Positions 1 to 12,366 are shown, numbered from the stretch's first letter. The stretch is 64,000 nt of DNA from Sipunculus nudus (GCA_026874595.1 CM049309.1:15826576-15890575), one strand, 5' to 3'. Numbers and translations are program-made. The notes: generated by a model from the letters alone, not told the origin.

Positions 1-2790
1 AATATTGTTTAAGTAGATGTGTACGTTATTCTGTTGGGAAAATAAATACATTTACATTCACAGTTCACTAACGTACGTGTATATTGAAGCAGCAGCTGTT
101 AATAATGTGGCTTTACTCGGAAAGTTTGTCTCTCTGTCTGCCATGGCGGCTTTACAGCGGAAACTGCGGTGGCCGAAATTGCTCCAGTTGAGATAATTAT
201 ATAAGGATACTGCATGTGTCACTTGCCTCACTGAATTATCATACAAAGGATATGTTATTGAATGGCGAACTCAATTATAAATTATGAAAACATATTATTG
301 AAAGGGAGCTAAAATTCTTTTCATTTATAAAAATTTTTGTCATAATATTTGTTAAGTGAAGATGTTATAAAATTCTGGGAGAGGGATTTATCTTGTTTGT
401 CATGCTCTGTGTGTATGGGGGGGGGGGGGGGGGGGGGGGGGGGGCTGGTCTTGTTTGGAGATTATGAGTGTTTTTTTTTTTTTTTTAATTTCGGGTTTCT
501 GTGTAGTTGCTTTTGTCAGTTTTCATTTGGATTGTCCCCTCAGGTTTCTCAGGAAACCAGGCCATGGTGTTGAGTATTTGATTTAATAATAACAATATTT
601 CTAAAACTGTCAAAAAATGGACAGGTATCTCGGTATATCAAGTATATTATCCCGAATTGGGGATAAGTTTTCTTTGTAAGAAAGACCTCTTTTGGTCTGT
701 TTTCTTTCTACGTTTAAATGAGAGCATCGGTTACGTCATATATGTTAGTGTAGTATGTACATAAAATTGGTCTTACTACCTGTCTCACCGAAATATATTA
801 TTTACAGTGCTATTTAAATACATCAATATATTATGGATGGTATGTTATGTTCGATCAGTCCATTAAACTAAAATGAAATTATATAATCACATGATGTAAT
901 ACATGGAGATATCACAATAAAATACAATGTCCATTAATTCCATTAAACTTAAATGGCATAATAAAATCAGAGGATATCAAGCAAAAAAAGTGACGTAAGC
1001 TCAGCTAAAATTGAGGTACAAATATATAGTAGAGTTACTTTGTGGAGTGTGTGCATCAGAGTTGCTAAATACATGCATAAACCGAGGCTTGGTTAGAAAC
1101 ACAGACAAATCACGTGCCATAGCGTACAACTGAAGTGAAACATGTATGTAAAAGTCTAGATAAATGCGCATGAGTACGGTAATGTAAAAAAATAGATAAC
1201 GTCATATATTAGTATTATTTAACTATACAAGTATACCACATTGATATTATATGCAAGAAAATATGAGCGCGCTAATATAGCCTTTTAAAGCTCTTTTATA
1301 TAGATGGTTGGCATTTTTTAGCTCTATCTGAAGGCTGTTCGATAGAGTACTAGCTGCCTGCATAAAAATTAAGGATGAGGTTTCTAGGATGTCTGTTTCG
1401 GAAGATTGTACATGCCAGTTTACTGATGAACGAGGGTTATATATACTGATATATATCACAGGTAAAAGTAAAATTCCTAATAAGATACAAGTAATTTAAT
1501 TATCATTATATATGCTGTCGTTATATCAAACGATGTGTAAATTAATGTAATTCATATAAACAAACAATGTTTCTACCGTGGGAACCGCACAGAGTCTTGA
1601 CATGGCCACATTAATAAACCATTTAACTGCTTAACCTAATAGGAAGTAGGGGTTTTAATGCATCTATACGGCTAAATAATTCTACTAACACCGACACGCT
1701 GATAACTAAACGCTCATACAGTACATTTTATTGCATCATAGATTTAATAAAGTGACGCCGGGTTTCCCACTTTTCTTTATATTGTGACTCATCTTTAATG
1801 GGAAATGGAGATATAAAAATAAAAATAAAAATGATTAAAGAAAACGACACGATTCACTTCGTGACGGAAGAGTACATTAAAAGTAAACTTCTCCCCGCAA
1901 ATGGCGTGTTCAGAATGTAAGCCACTGTAACATCTGGCGCAACGATACATTAGTCTATGGTATAAAAGGGTAAATTAATGCGAAAGCTGCGGTTTTCAGA
2001 ACAATTCTTCGTGATGAAAATGAACGTCTAGTGGAAGTGGCGACATCTGGTGGTAGCTGATGCGATTAATATTCAGCACTAACATTTACCGGTAAATGTC
2101 GTCTGAAGAATATTTTTCCTCCATTTAAGAATCATATTAATCATATTTAAATACATTTTCTTAATCAAATGATTATTATTTTGTTTTCTCTATATTGGGA
2201 AAAGTGCAATTTTAGTTTTCTTACTGCACAGTGCCTGTACCATATAACTTATTGTTAATACGGAGAGGACATATATATACTATATATACTCTATGAGTCA
2301 TTCCTCAGTGTCACAGGTACAATTATATATATATGAACTGTTCCATGTATAATGTATATATTCTTGTGGGAATAAAATGAATAAATTGAATTGAATTGAA
2401 AACCATAAAACTGCTTCGGTCTCTATCGGATTGTGGATTTATATAATATAAAACCTTGGTCGGACAGAATACTGCAATGTTAACCTACCGAAATAACCAC
2501 AAACATACGTGCAGGATTGTATACATACATCCCCCCCCCCCCGCCTATTTGTTGGCTGAAAGTGGGATATTCGTATAATTACGTCCATAATGAGACAATA
2601 TGAAGTATATTTTTTACAATATTTGTTCTTCTCTGCTTGATTTGAAAATTTTAGTACTTAAAAATATGTAGATTTGCCAGATACAACATTAACTTAATAT
2701 ACTTGTAAAGTGAACACAAACGAGCACAATTACGCCCATTTTATGCAAAGTGACATGCTCATTGCTCATAACTTCTAAGAGATTCTAAGG
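1..2790. other. intergenic, A+T-rich, no gene seen
   Basis: No exon with splice signals or recognisable domain was found on either strand. The span holds a 28-bp G run (417-444), a T run near 471-486, a 12-bp C run (2531-2542) and scattered AT-rich simple sequence. Short open frames here have no family resemblance and are taken as chance. Confidence 0.6.
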
Positions 2791-3003
2791 AATGCAAGCC
2801 TCCGTCATATGGGGGGGGGGGGGGGGGTGCTCCCTATTGTGGGATGCATCCAAAACCGCATTTGCATTCACTTATTCGGTACATAATTCCCGGTTCAATC
2901 AGGCATATGGGACCGTACATTTGTGAAAATTCCAGGAAATCCTTCCAGTTACACACAAACACACACGAATGGGAATGAACGCATACCCACTTAGCGGAAG
3001 CAG
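2791..3003 (+). repeat. dispersed repeat R2, copy 1 (internally deleted)
   Basis: The copy opens with AATGCAAGCCTCC followed by a G17 run and continues through TGCATTCACTTATTCGG and TTTGTGAAAATTCC. It ends with ACACACGAATGGGAATGAAC and GCATACCCAC. The central AATCTAATCGATTCTTC segment present in fuller copies (60178-60503) is missing. The two ends are loosely inverted (CAAGCCTCC against GGAGGCAAT), so R2 may be a MITE. Confidence 0.7.
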
Positions 3004-3734
3004 TATGCTATTTAAAGGCAACAAAATATCTCTTGTTACGCCTGTAATATACATCTTAATTTTTTATCTGCCCTGTACATTAGAGCCGGGTGCATATTCC
3101 TGCAAACGACAGAAAGATCACAGGATTTGTCGAGCTATATGAGATCGTTTACGACGTGACTATTACCATGTCGTATCGGCATCGGGCAATTCTGTCGTGT
3201 CATTGATTGTTCATATTTTATATGAGAACCGGAAAATATTTGTCGCATTTTGGTTCTGAGACACAAATCATAGGGCCAATATGAGATCCCCAGTTATAAG
3301 TTCCAAACCCGATTATAAACTTCACATCACAGTCATTATTACGATAATTACCATTCATCAGCTGCTGGGCGTATACTTACCTATTATAGAATGGTTTCGC
3401 TGAAGATGAAAGCTAAAATCGCGCCCAGATCTTTCGTTGGATGGGTTCTAGGCAACGCCGAACTATCTGTGTGTTGGTGGTATACGGGTGTCCAGGCGTT
3501 CGCCTTTGAGTGGCTGATGGTACTGCTGCCCTACCAGGCTTATCTGAATCACGTGGTTTTTTTTGTGTGTTTTTTTTGCACTCTTTAAAGGTGCCCATTC
3601 ACCTACCTTTTAATGCATGTGATTTCTGGCTTCCTCTGTGTAAATATAAAAATGATCTAAGGGTAATTTTGGTTGTGAAAGGTTCTTATAAGGCTGTATG
3701 AATTTAATTATAAACAAAATGTTTGTAAACAAAA
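3004..3734. other. intergenic, no supported gene
   Basis: A 65-codon open frame at 3391-3588 (+) sits just after an AG and opposite a strong donor-like GTAAGTATAC on the - strand at about 3372-3381. Neither strand gives a protein of recognisable family, so I do not call a gene. Confidence 0.5.
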
Positions 3735-3960
3735 CAATGTTGACAAACGGGAAAAACATGTATCCTAAGATGGTATAGGTTGCATATGTGTGGAGGTAGA
3801 AAGGTCACTTTGCCATTTACAAAGCTCTGGCTTACCTGACTTGCTGTCAGGTGCCCTGGTTGTATTTGCTTTATTTTAGCCCCCACATGTTATAAACACG
3901 TTGATATAAATCAAACAAGCAGCCTGTGTGCGGGGATAGCAACGTTTTCTGGCCTGTTTA
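3735..3960 (+). repeat. dispersed repeat R7, copy 1
   Basis: This matches 14120-14325 in the same orientation. Shared blocks include AATGTTGACAAAC, GAAAAACATG, GGTTGCA-ATGTG, GAAAGGT, TATAAACA and TGTGTGCGG, ending in TTTCTGGCCT. The family is unidentified and there is no coding capacity. Confidence 0.55.
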
Positions 3961-4146
3961 AAAAAAACTCCAAGATACTCCATCAGTTAATAAAGGTCAG
4001 ATAGAAAATTGGGCCCCTTTAAGACATCTCACCTCTATCATCTCACAACTTCTCCCCAAAATTGGTCAAAATAAACCCAGGGCCTCCGAGAGGATTCTTT
4101 TAAGGCGGTACAAAAACGTTGCCGGGCCCCTGCCCCCTCCGAGTAC

Positions 4147-4200
<54 letters not shown>

Positions 4201-6173
4201 GTATATATATATATTGAAATACTAAAAAGACGGTTTAATAGGAAAACACGTCATGAAAAACCCGAGAAAATCAAACTTAAAAAATGCGTGGCACATATTA
4301 AAATTAATTATACGAGACCAATAGGTCAATTGCCTATTGTGCAGCTGATGAGCACAAGTTGCCTTATCTGTGACACGTAACTGAGAACATTTGATTGAAA
4401 GCTCCATGTGTTTTTATTCAGAAACGTCAATGGCAGTTTAGGCGTTTACATAGGCCTAAACCTCTTATTCAAAGCAACTGAATTCAGATGACAACATCGG
4501 CTTACTTCGGTATAACAAAGAAGGCAAACCCAATTATAATGAATACATTAATTGCAAGGTCATTGAAAGAGAAATTATCAAGGCTGATTGTGAAAATTGT
4601 TTTACTACGATTGGACCAATAACAGTAAACATGTGTAATAACTCATGGTTAACAATGTAGCTAACATATAATTATGATTTTCAAGGAGAGCTCATTAGTT
4701 ATAGCATCAAGAAATGACGGTTATGATAAGTATCAAAGTAATTTTTAGACTGATAAATCCTTTGGCCTCCCAAGGCCACCTCCCATCCTCTTGATTGAAA
4801 CCATGTAACAGACAAACAAATGAAATATACATAGTCCCCTGGCCCAATACAATAAATAAAATAAATAATTTAGATGAGTCTTCCATACTTCCAACTTTTT
4901 TATGCCTTCTTGGAAATTTTTCGCAAACCCGGGCCCCTTTTCGCCCCCCCCGGACCCCGGTACGATGTACCGGCTGACCCCCCCCCCCCCCCCCCCCCCG
5001 GGAGGCCCTGAATAAACCTCAATATGGCATTTAATATAGTATTTTTGTTAAATATACATTATAACAAGGTGTGATATGGAGTGCTTTTATATAAATTGAA
5101 AATTTTATAAAATTTAAATTAAATTTAAATATTCAGAACAAAAGAAGCAACCTATTTTTATATAGCAGATCTTATACAGGATATTCTGTGGATTCCAATG
5201 ATTGACACCATTGACACCATTTGGGCTAAATTTCATTTTGATATAGATTTGTCAGCTAATTTAAGGTAGGTATTTTAGTGATCGATACTAAGTAATTAAA
5301 TGAAAAAGACCAGGCATTTTGAGAATAATTGACATCGTGTACTCTACCTGAAGCGCAAAAAGTTGGAGGATATAAATTTTGTTCAAAAAGAAATCTTGTG
5401 AATTCATGATAGGTAAAATAAAACACAAAAGATCCCGACTGAAGAACAAAAATATACAGCTTTATAAAATGATTGTCTTCTTTAAATGATTATTAAAATT
5501 ATCTTCTATACTGTAGATACAAAGAAAATATGATAATCATAAATTGTCTTTTGTACTGATCGTTAATATTTTTGGATACTTGCTATAACTGTTTATTAAA
5601 TTATTTCGTTAAAAAATCATTGAAACTCATCATCGAATCTCACAATACGGAAACGCACAGGCTTTCCAGCCAAAAAGGGTTATTCAGTTCTGTATCTTTA
5701 ATAGACATTTTATTTGTACAATTTTTATTCTGTAAGTGAGAAAAATTTGCACTTTCTGTGTTATATTTAACGTTTTACACGAATAACTCTCTTAAAACTG
5801 AAACCGTGGCCTCGTGTGACATTTTGAATCTCATGTTTATTTCATGTGACACTGATGGGGGAATTCCTCAGTTTACCTGTATGCATAAAATGACGTTTAC
5901 ACCTGAGGGGGTCTCCGCGTTTACCTGTCGATATTCTCTATTGTGATGCTAATGAAATCGGTCGTGTGTGTAATGAATGCAGGAGGCGGCCTGCGCAGCG
6001 CAAGGCAACCTATTTCACTAACTAGGTCGCATCAAACCTAAGCTACCTGAACACAGGTGAATGGTGGACATCCAGGTGGTTTCATCTTTGAGGAATGCGT
6101 TGATTTTACCTGTATCAGCTAACAAGAGAATTTTTGATATATTATCGGGTTTTATTTTGATAAACCAGTCAAT
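3961..6173. other. intergenic upstream of Ly6 gene A
   Basis: Contains an (ATT)n microsatellite at 4145-4200 and a C22 run at 4978-4999. No promoter element can be assigned to the gene starting at 6174. An in-frame stop at 6135-6137 shows that the coding start is not further upstream in the same exon, but a 5' UTR exon cannot be excluded. Confidence 0.55.
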
Positions 6174-6261
6174 ATGAAGATACCTGTGACGCCGTCAGCC
6201 TGGCTTCCTATGGTGGTAGCTGTGACCTCTTTCTTACTCACCGTCATATTACCCAGACAAG
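6174..6261 (+). CDS. Ly6 gene A, exon 1 (signal peptide)
   Basis: ATG at 6174 is the first in-frame ATG after the stop at 6135-6137. Twenty-nine codons plus one base encode a Lys-bearing N-terminus and the hydrophobic stretch LPMVVAVTSFLLTVILP. The exon ends at CAAG followed by the donor GTAGGG (intron from 6262), leaving phase 1. Confidence 0.88.
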
Positions 6262-7795
6262 GTAGGGATCCTGACTCAAAATAAACCCACTTCCGGGCTA
6301 ATCGTAAACTTTCTTATCATATATAATCTATTTCATATAAATTCAATACATATCTAAAAAGGATCCGATTTTTTTTAGATAACATAGGTTTAGTGTTCTC
6401 TGGACTTAGGTTTTAGTATTTCATAGTCGATGTTTGTTCTTTGCAATATTCAACCATATACTTGAACATTGCACAATACTATTGTAATGGACATACTTAG
6501 CCTTACTTAGAAATGTCATTTACATCTATGTTGAAATTCGGGAAACTAGTGGCCTTGATCTTAATACGAGCTAACCAAGACTGTTTTTTATATAAAAAAT
6601 AGTGCGAAATCTAATTTATATTGCAATTAAATAGGTGTTTGTCTTCAAATATGTTATATGCCACAAACATACGTGTTTGTGGAAATAAGTCAAGCTCCAA
6701 TATAGTACAGTGAAGGTTTTTTTTCTGACTGTCTATTCATGAAAGCTCTGGCTGGTCGTTTCTACAACAGAGTCATGCTTCATAAAATCGATGTTATTTA
6801 AACTGCACAAATGTCCTAGTCTGATATTATAGCCAAGGCTTACCCCGCACTTTTACTCAGTGCTTATGATACGCCTTATCTATACTGTATGATAACCTAC
6901 ACAATCCTTATCTTACATATTAATTTAGTGTTCATCTGCTATTTTGATATTGTCTGATAACCTACTCAAGGCTTATCTTTCATGTTTATTCAGTGCTTAT
7001 ATACACTTACTGTCTGATATCCTACACAATTCTTATCTAACATGTTTATTCAGCGCTTATTTGCAAATAGATACTGTCTGATAACCTACTCAAGGCTTAT
7101 CTTACATGTTTATTCAGTGCTTATATACACATAGATACTGTTTGACCACTTGGCCAAGCCTTATCTCAAATCAGATACCCCATGATTTCAAAACCCACTC
7201 CAGTGTAGTGGAAGCTTATCTTCAGTCAAATGTTAACCTACTCAAGACTTACCCTGCATGTTTACTCAGTGCTGATTACATGCACTCAGAAACTGCCTGA
7301 AAGCTTACTCGATGCTTATCTTGTTACTTAGACTAAGATTATAAACCACTGAAGGAATGATGCCATTTAGTACATTATTTACCTTGGTGATAATTTACCT
7401 ATCATAACTTACCTTGTAACTCAAGGCCCGTTTCCACTTACAAACTCATTAATAGCTTATCTAGTTATCTGCCAAATCTTGTAAATCTAGTCAGTGATTA
7501 TCTCCTTAACTCACCCCTAAACCCTGCCATACTCCTTGCCTTGTAAGTCTACACACACCTGTTTCCAATTTTATATACTGCCTATAATAACCCATTCATG
7601 GCTTATCTCATCTATTCAATGTTTATGTCAATCTGGCCAATGATGACCGTCCCTAACATACTGCAAACTTCTGCCACCCAACGACTGCTCAAAGCTTGTT
7701 TTATTGGGTTATTGTTTTGTTATATATGAAGCAACTTGTGGTTCAAGGGTGAAATGTCAAAACATATGTATATGTATATATAATATGATATGTAT

Positions 7796-7848
<53 letters not shown>

Positions 7849-8760
7849 AATTACTGTCATTGACTTTACAAACGTCCTCTGCACTATTTTAGTATACATG
7901 AGACACTAAATGGAGCTATATACTCGTGGCAATACTGCATATTTTTTTTTATTTTACCAGTGTTTATGTACAGAAGAGGGAACTAAATGCTTCTATAAAC
8001 CATAAATTAATTTAAATTTTATAAAAATTTAAATTTTAAAATATTAGATTCTGAAAAGTACTAGTTGACACATTTTAAGGTTTAATGATGGCATTAAGGC
8101 AGTTAAAGTCATTACCTGTTTTTATGTGAGGATTTAATGCAAGTGTTCTAAATCTAAAGATCTAAATCTTAAGAATATAGCTGTAAATTGTTACATGTTC
8201 AGTCTTATAAATGATATATTAAAGCATGATAGGAGGAACTTTAAGCCATGACTTAATTGTTTGGAATTTGAATAGGGAAATATGTGTAACTTGATTTTAG
8301 AATTATCAATTACATTAACACATTTTTGTTGTTTTTTTGTTGGTCAAATGTATTCTTCCAGTTAACTCTAAGGCCCATCAAGTTTTTTTCCCTATTGCAT
8401 TATAAATGGTTTCAGGCCCAAATTTTCATGTATTACACAGTACAATATATTCTCATCAGATTTAGTTTATGCTCATTTACAAAATGGAAAATTTTAATTT
8501 TTTTACAGCATTTTATTTCAGTTAATAATAAAGTGTATTATTTTACTTCAGCTAATCTCCACTTTCTTCCCTGTTCAGTTACTGACAGGCACATATTACT
8601 GTTATATATATTAAATAAATATTTCTAGAAATATTTGATCATGAGAGGCTCCTGCATCTTTGAATATGTCCAAAAAAGTGCACAGTATTAGTTAGGCAAA
8701 CATATATCTAAAATTTGATTATCAACAGTTAGCAGGACCATTACCTCTATTTTTTAAATG

Positions 8761-8825
<65 letters not shown>

Positions 8826-10968
8826 AATTAGTGAATTTTGTATTTGCTATAAAATTTTCTTTCTTTTGTCGCTTCACTGTCTAGGTGAATATAACACAGG
8901 TTTATTAGCATTTGATAACAACTGCTTGGTAATTCCCTCATCCAAATAATTTTATTCATGCATATTTAAAAAAATGATCTTACAGTGACGCATTTCATAT
9001 TGAAATTTTCCGGGTTTTCCTGGAATGGGCTGATGAAGAAACGAATAGAATTTGGTATGAATCCGGCTTATGATCTAGATATAGGAACGTCATCGATGAA
9101 TATTCACAAATATACAGTTACTTATGCAGGAATGAACCTGGCAATATGTCCCGAATAAGTGCAAACACGGTTTGGGAGCATCCCACCATAGGGACATCCC
9201 CACAAACAGGAGGCTTGCATTCCTTAGAATGGAGATTTCTAATTTTACGATTTTTTTATTTTTCGTCCAGGTGTTTCCGGTCTTCAGTGCTTCCGGTGCA
9301 CAGGGTTCACGAGCGACTACTCAGACGACTGTTACAGACCTGACAAACAGTTCACGTCCTTCCAGGAATGCGAAAAGGACCAGTGGTGCGAGGTAATCCT
9401 TAACCATATCAATAATCCTATGGTTACTATATCACATTACTTTGTTTATTTCTCCAAGAGGGCCATATTTACAGTGAAACATTCTTTATTTTCCGACTAG
9501 TGCTAACTGATATATTCAGCTGAACTTCTTTAATGTGGGCATCCTTAAATTGGTACTGATCCCAACTGCCCACTTTATTGAGGTGCCAACTATGTGGAGG
9601 TAATGACCGGCATAACACAAATAATAAGGAGGACTTTCAAAGACTGCCCATTATATTTAGAGATACAAACTTTATGGAGGTGCCCACTTAAAGAGGTTTA
9701 ACTTTAGTTGATATATTTATGAAACGATACATTTTAGAAGAGGCTTTGTCTGTTAGCTTTATATTTTTATAAAGACAGAGTCGGATTGCTTAAACTTATA
9801 GAACGTTAGTTGTATTCTGTTTAACAGTAATCTATTTCAAGTACCCTCTTGATAATATGAAACAAATAGTTTTAATAATAAAAGTGTGACATTTTTCATT
9901 CTCTAAAAGCAGTTGTTTTTCAGTTTAAAATAATAGCATTTTTTCAATGTGAAATTATTCCTTCCACTTATGACGTAAACATTATTCACTTTCCCGTTGA
10001 AACAATTAAGTTATATACATTTTGATTACACATACTTAAAGTCCATTCATATATATGTACACTCCTATAAATACCTCTCATGTGTCAAGCTACATCAATA
10101 ACATAATATAGCGGAGGAAAAAAAACAATATTTTTATATGATATAGAACTTCATTGTTTGTCAAACGGTCCGCCACCAGCTAGGGGTGGTTAAGTTGCAT
10201 ACCCATAACTCGCATGTATCCGACACTGTCAAATGAAAACTTCACTATTGACACGTCTGGAGTTGAGACCAAAGTATTGGTGGTTTTAGCTGGATGGTCC
10301 TTTTAAGAGGTTTGTCGCAAAGTGGGATTTTGCTGCATCACCTACTGTGGTTTGCTTCATTTTCGCGAGGGCCTGAAATTCGTGATATTCGCGAAAATAA
10401 AACTTTTGTGAATAAGAGATCCGTCACTCGATTGCAAGTCTAAAGATAAATGATTGAGATTATTAATAATAATCATCTTGTTTGTCCAAACAATGCTTTT
10501 ATATTTGATATGTGATATATCAAATTACTGTAATTAATAAACAATTTCAGCTCAGTCGATGTTCGTTTGAGTCCCCGTGATATTGTAAATGTTTAGCGCA
10601 CATATTATTTGGTATAATTAATTCATATAATAAAGGTGATTAAATGTGCATGGTTAGGTCGTAAGAATGGAATTCTCCCGAAAAAATGAAAAGGTGAAAA
10701 TCACGAATCTCAAATCTCGCTAACCTCAGTATTGCCACGGGGTATATTTTAACGTGCAGTTGACCTCTATACGTGCAGTTTTAAATGGAAAATGTGCAGT
10801 TGTAATTCTGAATTTGTACATTTAGGAATTCAGATTTTTTTAAATTCACGGACTGAAAACCATTTCTGCGTCCACGAGTAAATTATTTAATTGTATCAAT
10901 CACTCATACACACGAGTATGGGTATGAGTTTGTGTATGAGTTTGCGTACAAACATTCTGTTATATATC

Positions 10969-11035
<67 letters not shown>

Positions 11036-11433
11036 CTAAATTTACACTTTTCATATTTTCAGTAATAATATTTGTAAAGCCGTCAAATATTTTTATAATT
11101 TAGTCCTATAGACCTCATATTATGCCACTTTGGAACGTTAATAACAAGTCGGTGCATGCAGTTCTGAAATGTCCTTGTGATATACACTGCATTTTCGCAT
11201 ATTTTTTTTACCTTCAGAAAAAGGTGACGAGGTACCACAGACATGAGAAAATAGAACGTGGCTGCAGCGCGAACTGTGTCAACAGACCCTACATATGGAC
11301 AGAAGTGTCGGAAGTTTTCTGTTGCGAGGACAAAAATTTGTGCAATACCGGGGTCACGTGGGGACCACGTGTCACAACTGCATTGGGGACCTGTTTGGTC
11401 GCTGTTCTGTTCAAGGTCTTCCTTGGAAGATGA
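6174..11433 (+). CDS. Ly6/uPAR (three-finger, LU-domain) GPI-anchored protein, three exons
   Basis: Splicing exons 6174-6261, 9271-9392 and 11218-11433 gives a 141-residue protein. Residues 1-29 form a signal peptide with a hydrophobic core at about 10-27. The LU domain carries exactly ten cysteines (36, 39, 50, 63, 69, 86, 90, 105, 106, 112), begins LQCFRC and ends with the family signature CCEDKNLCN. Residues about 122-140 are hydrophobic, as expected for a GPI-attachment signal. Introns are GT-AG, phase 1 then phase 0, with one exon for the signal peptide and two for the domain, the usual Ly6 layout. Members are small cell-surface proteins, often binding receptors, channels or other proteins; the ligand here cannot be told. 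All boundaries keep the frame, and no stop or frameshift is present, so the gene looks functional. AATAAA lies at 11497-11502. Lys136 within the tail is slightly unusual. Confidence 0.93.
6830..7330 (+). repeat. tandem repeat, about 64-bp unit, in intron 1 of Ly6 gene A
   Basis: Units share GATAACCTACTCAAGGCTTA, TCATGTTTATTCAGTGCTTA and ATACTGTCT. The phase marker GATAACC/GATATCC/GACC recurs at about 6891, 6956, 7016, 7080 and 7144, giving periods of 60-65 bp. Weaker units continue to about 7640. Confidence 0.85.
7331..9002. other. intron 1 of Ly6 gene A, remaining part
   Basis: Contains (TA)n tracts at about 7803-7846 and 8763-8821, decayed units of the 64-bp repeat up to about 7640, and otherwise A+T-rich unique-looking sequence. 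A 100-codon open frame at 8326-8628 is T-rich with no domain and is ignored. Confidence 0.6.
8763..8821. repeat. (TA)n microsatellite in intron 1
   Basis: Pure alternating TA for about 58 bp. Confidence 0.97.
9003..9225 (-). repeat. dispersed repeat R2, copy 2 (inverted)
   Basis: Read on the - strand it follows the copy at 60178-60503: GGAATGCAAGCCTCC, GGGATGCTCC, CAGGTTCATTCCTGCAT, a TTCTTCATC block and the CAGGAAAACCCGG region. It ends only 45 bp before the exon 2 acceptor at 9270. Confidence 0.75.
9271..9392 (+). CDS. Ly6 gene A, exon 2 (first half of LU domain)
   Basis: The acceptor is a T-rich tract ending TTTTTCGTCCAG and the donor is GAG followed by GTAATC. The 122-bp exon encodes VSGLQCFRCTG through EKDQWCE and supplies the first five LU cysteines. 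It joins exon 1 in phase 1 and exon 3 in phase 0. Confidence 0.92.
9508..9717. mobile_element. small MITE in intron 2 with 9-bp flanking direct repeat
   Basis: The ends are inverted: GAACTTCTTTAATGTGGGCA on the left and, reverse-complemented, AAACCTCTTTAAGTGGGCA on the right. TGATATATT flanks the element on both sides (9508-9516 and 9709-9717), consistent with a 9-bp (or 8-bp) target duplication. A third internal copy of the TGCCCACTTTATTGAGG motif is present. About 190 bp, no coding. Confidence 0.7.
9718..11217. other. intron 2 of Ly6 gene A, remaining part
   Basis: Contains a TTTCGCGAGGG / TATTCGCGAAAAT motif at about 10360-10400, resembling the repeat at 40863-41190, and a (TA)n tract at 10973-11032. 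Nothing else is recognisable. Confidence 0.6.
10973..11032. repeat. (TA)n microsatellite in intron 2
   Basis: Pure alternating AT for about 60 bp, lying 185 bp before the exon 3 acceptor. Confidence 0.97.
11218..11433 (+). CDS. Ly6 gene A, exon 3 (second half of LU domain and GPI tail)
   Basis: The acceptor is TTTTTTTACCTTCAG. The exon starts in phase 0 with AAA AAG GTG and encodes 71 residues: cysteines in RGCSANC, FCCEDKN and LCN, then a short linker and a hydrophobic tail before TGA at 11431-11433. The same segment also has antisense and shifted open frames that carry no LU pattern. Confidence 0.93.
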   Translation, partial: KKVTRYHRHEKIERGCSANCVNRPYIWTEVSEVFCCEDKNLCNTGVTWGPRVTTALGTCLVAVLFKVFLGR

Positions 11434-11984
11434 ATACACGAAGGGACTTTTGTATATTTTCAACATATTTGACACCGATGAGACACAATGTGCAGAAATA
11501 AATAGAAAGATTGATATTTTAATGCATTATATTTTTTAACGTCATTATAAATATGAATCCTCAACATTTTCTCATTGTATGTCTTTAGTGCAATGGCACT
11601 TCAAGGAAACTTTTAAAGATATCAATTCGTGTTAAAAATATGTAAATAAATCTGGTCCTCATGGGGATAACTTTCACGTGTAGCTGTGAAAGACAGATAT
11701 TAACCGCCGGGGATTATTCTTTTTTCCGGTAGGAAGATGTTCACGAAAATTGACTTCTATGCAAATAAGTTTAATATCATACAACAGGGAACTGGAAGTA
11801 TTCACGTGTTCTCCTCTCGGTCCGTCCAAATGTTTTATTAATTAATGCAACTTACTGAGAATCACGAGGTTAATAATGCAAATCTTTTTCACGAGCATGC
11901 GCACTGCAGGTTATCGGTGATTTCCTGCTCATACTGCGCAGGATGGTACTCTCTGCGCAGACTCGTACCATTGTAAACCCACAA
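11434..11984 (+). other. probable 3' UTR of Ly6 gene A and flank
   Basis: AATAAA occurs at 11497-11502, 64 bp after the stop codon, and again at 11645-11650. Either could be the polyadenylation signal. Beyond that no feature is visible until repeat R3. Confidence 0.55.
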
Positions 11985-12366
11985 TGCGCAGACTCGGACT
12001 CACAAGAGTTTAGGGACTATTGGAGTCAAAATTTTACCCCCACAACACACCTTAGCTTCTGAATACAAAAAAAAACAGCATAGGTGTAAATGTAGTGTAG
12101 GGGACCGTGTAGTCCGTATGTTGGATAATTATTGTTTCAAGGAAAATTACATAAACATCAGTGTTTTGTGGCAAGGACTTGACGGAATCACTTATTGTAA
12201 GCATGCGCAAGTGAAATGTAAACAGAAAGTGTTTCCTTTAAATGTAACCAAAAAAAAAAATGATTTTTAAGTTTGACAGTTGAGACAAGTAGTCCCGGCC
12301 TTCCTACAGTGTCCAAGTAAATAAGGTTCGTTTTGAGTAGAAACGACATCTCGCGGAAAGGTGATG
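11985..12366 (+). repeat. dispersed repeat R3, copy 1
   Basis: Shares ordered blocks with 18432-18710, 24262-24580 and 21392-21541: GCGCAGACTCGGACTC, TTGGAGTCAAAATTTTACCC, TAGTCCGT, TTGTTTCAAGG, ATTACATAAACAT, GTGAAATGTAAACAGA, GTTTCCTT, GACAAGTAGTCC, GGTTCGTTTTGAGTAGAAAC and GACATCTCGCGG. No terminal repeat is obvious. Confidence 0.8.

Noticed and set aside
3391-3598. Open frames on both strands next to good splice-like signals
   Set aside because: Neither translation resembles a family and no partner exon was found.
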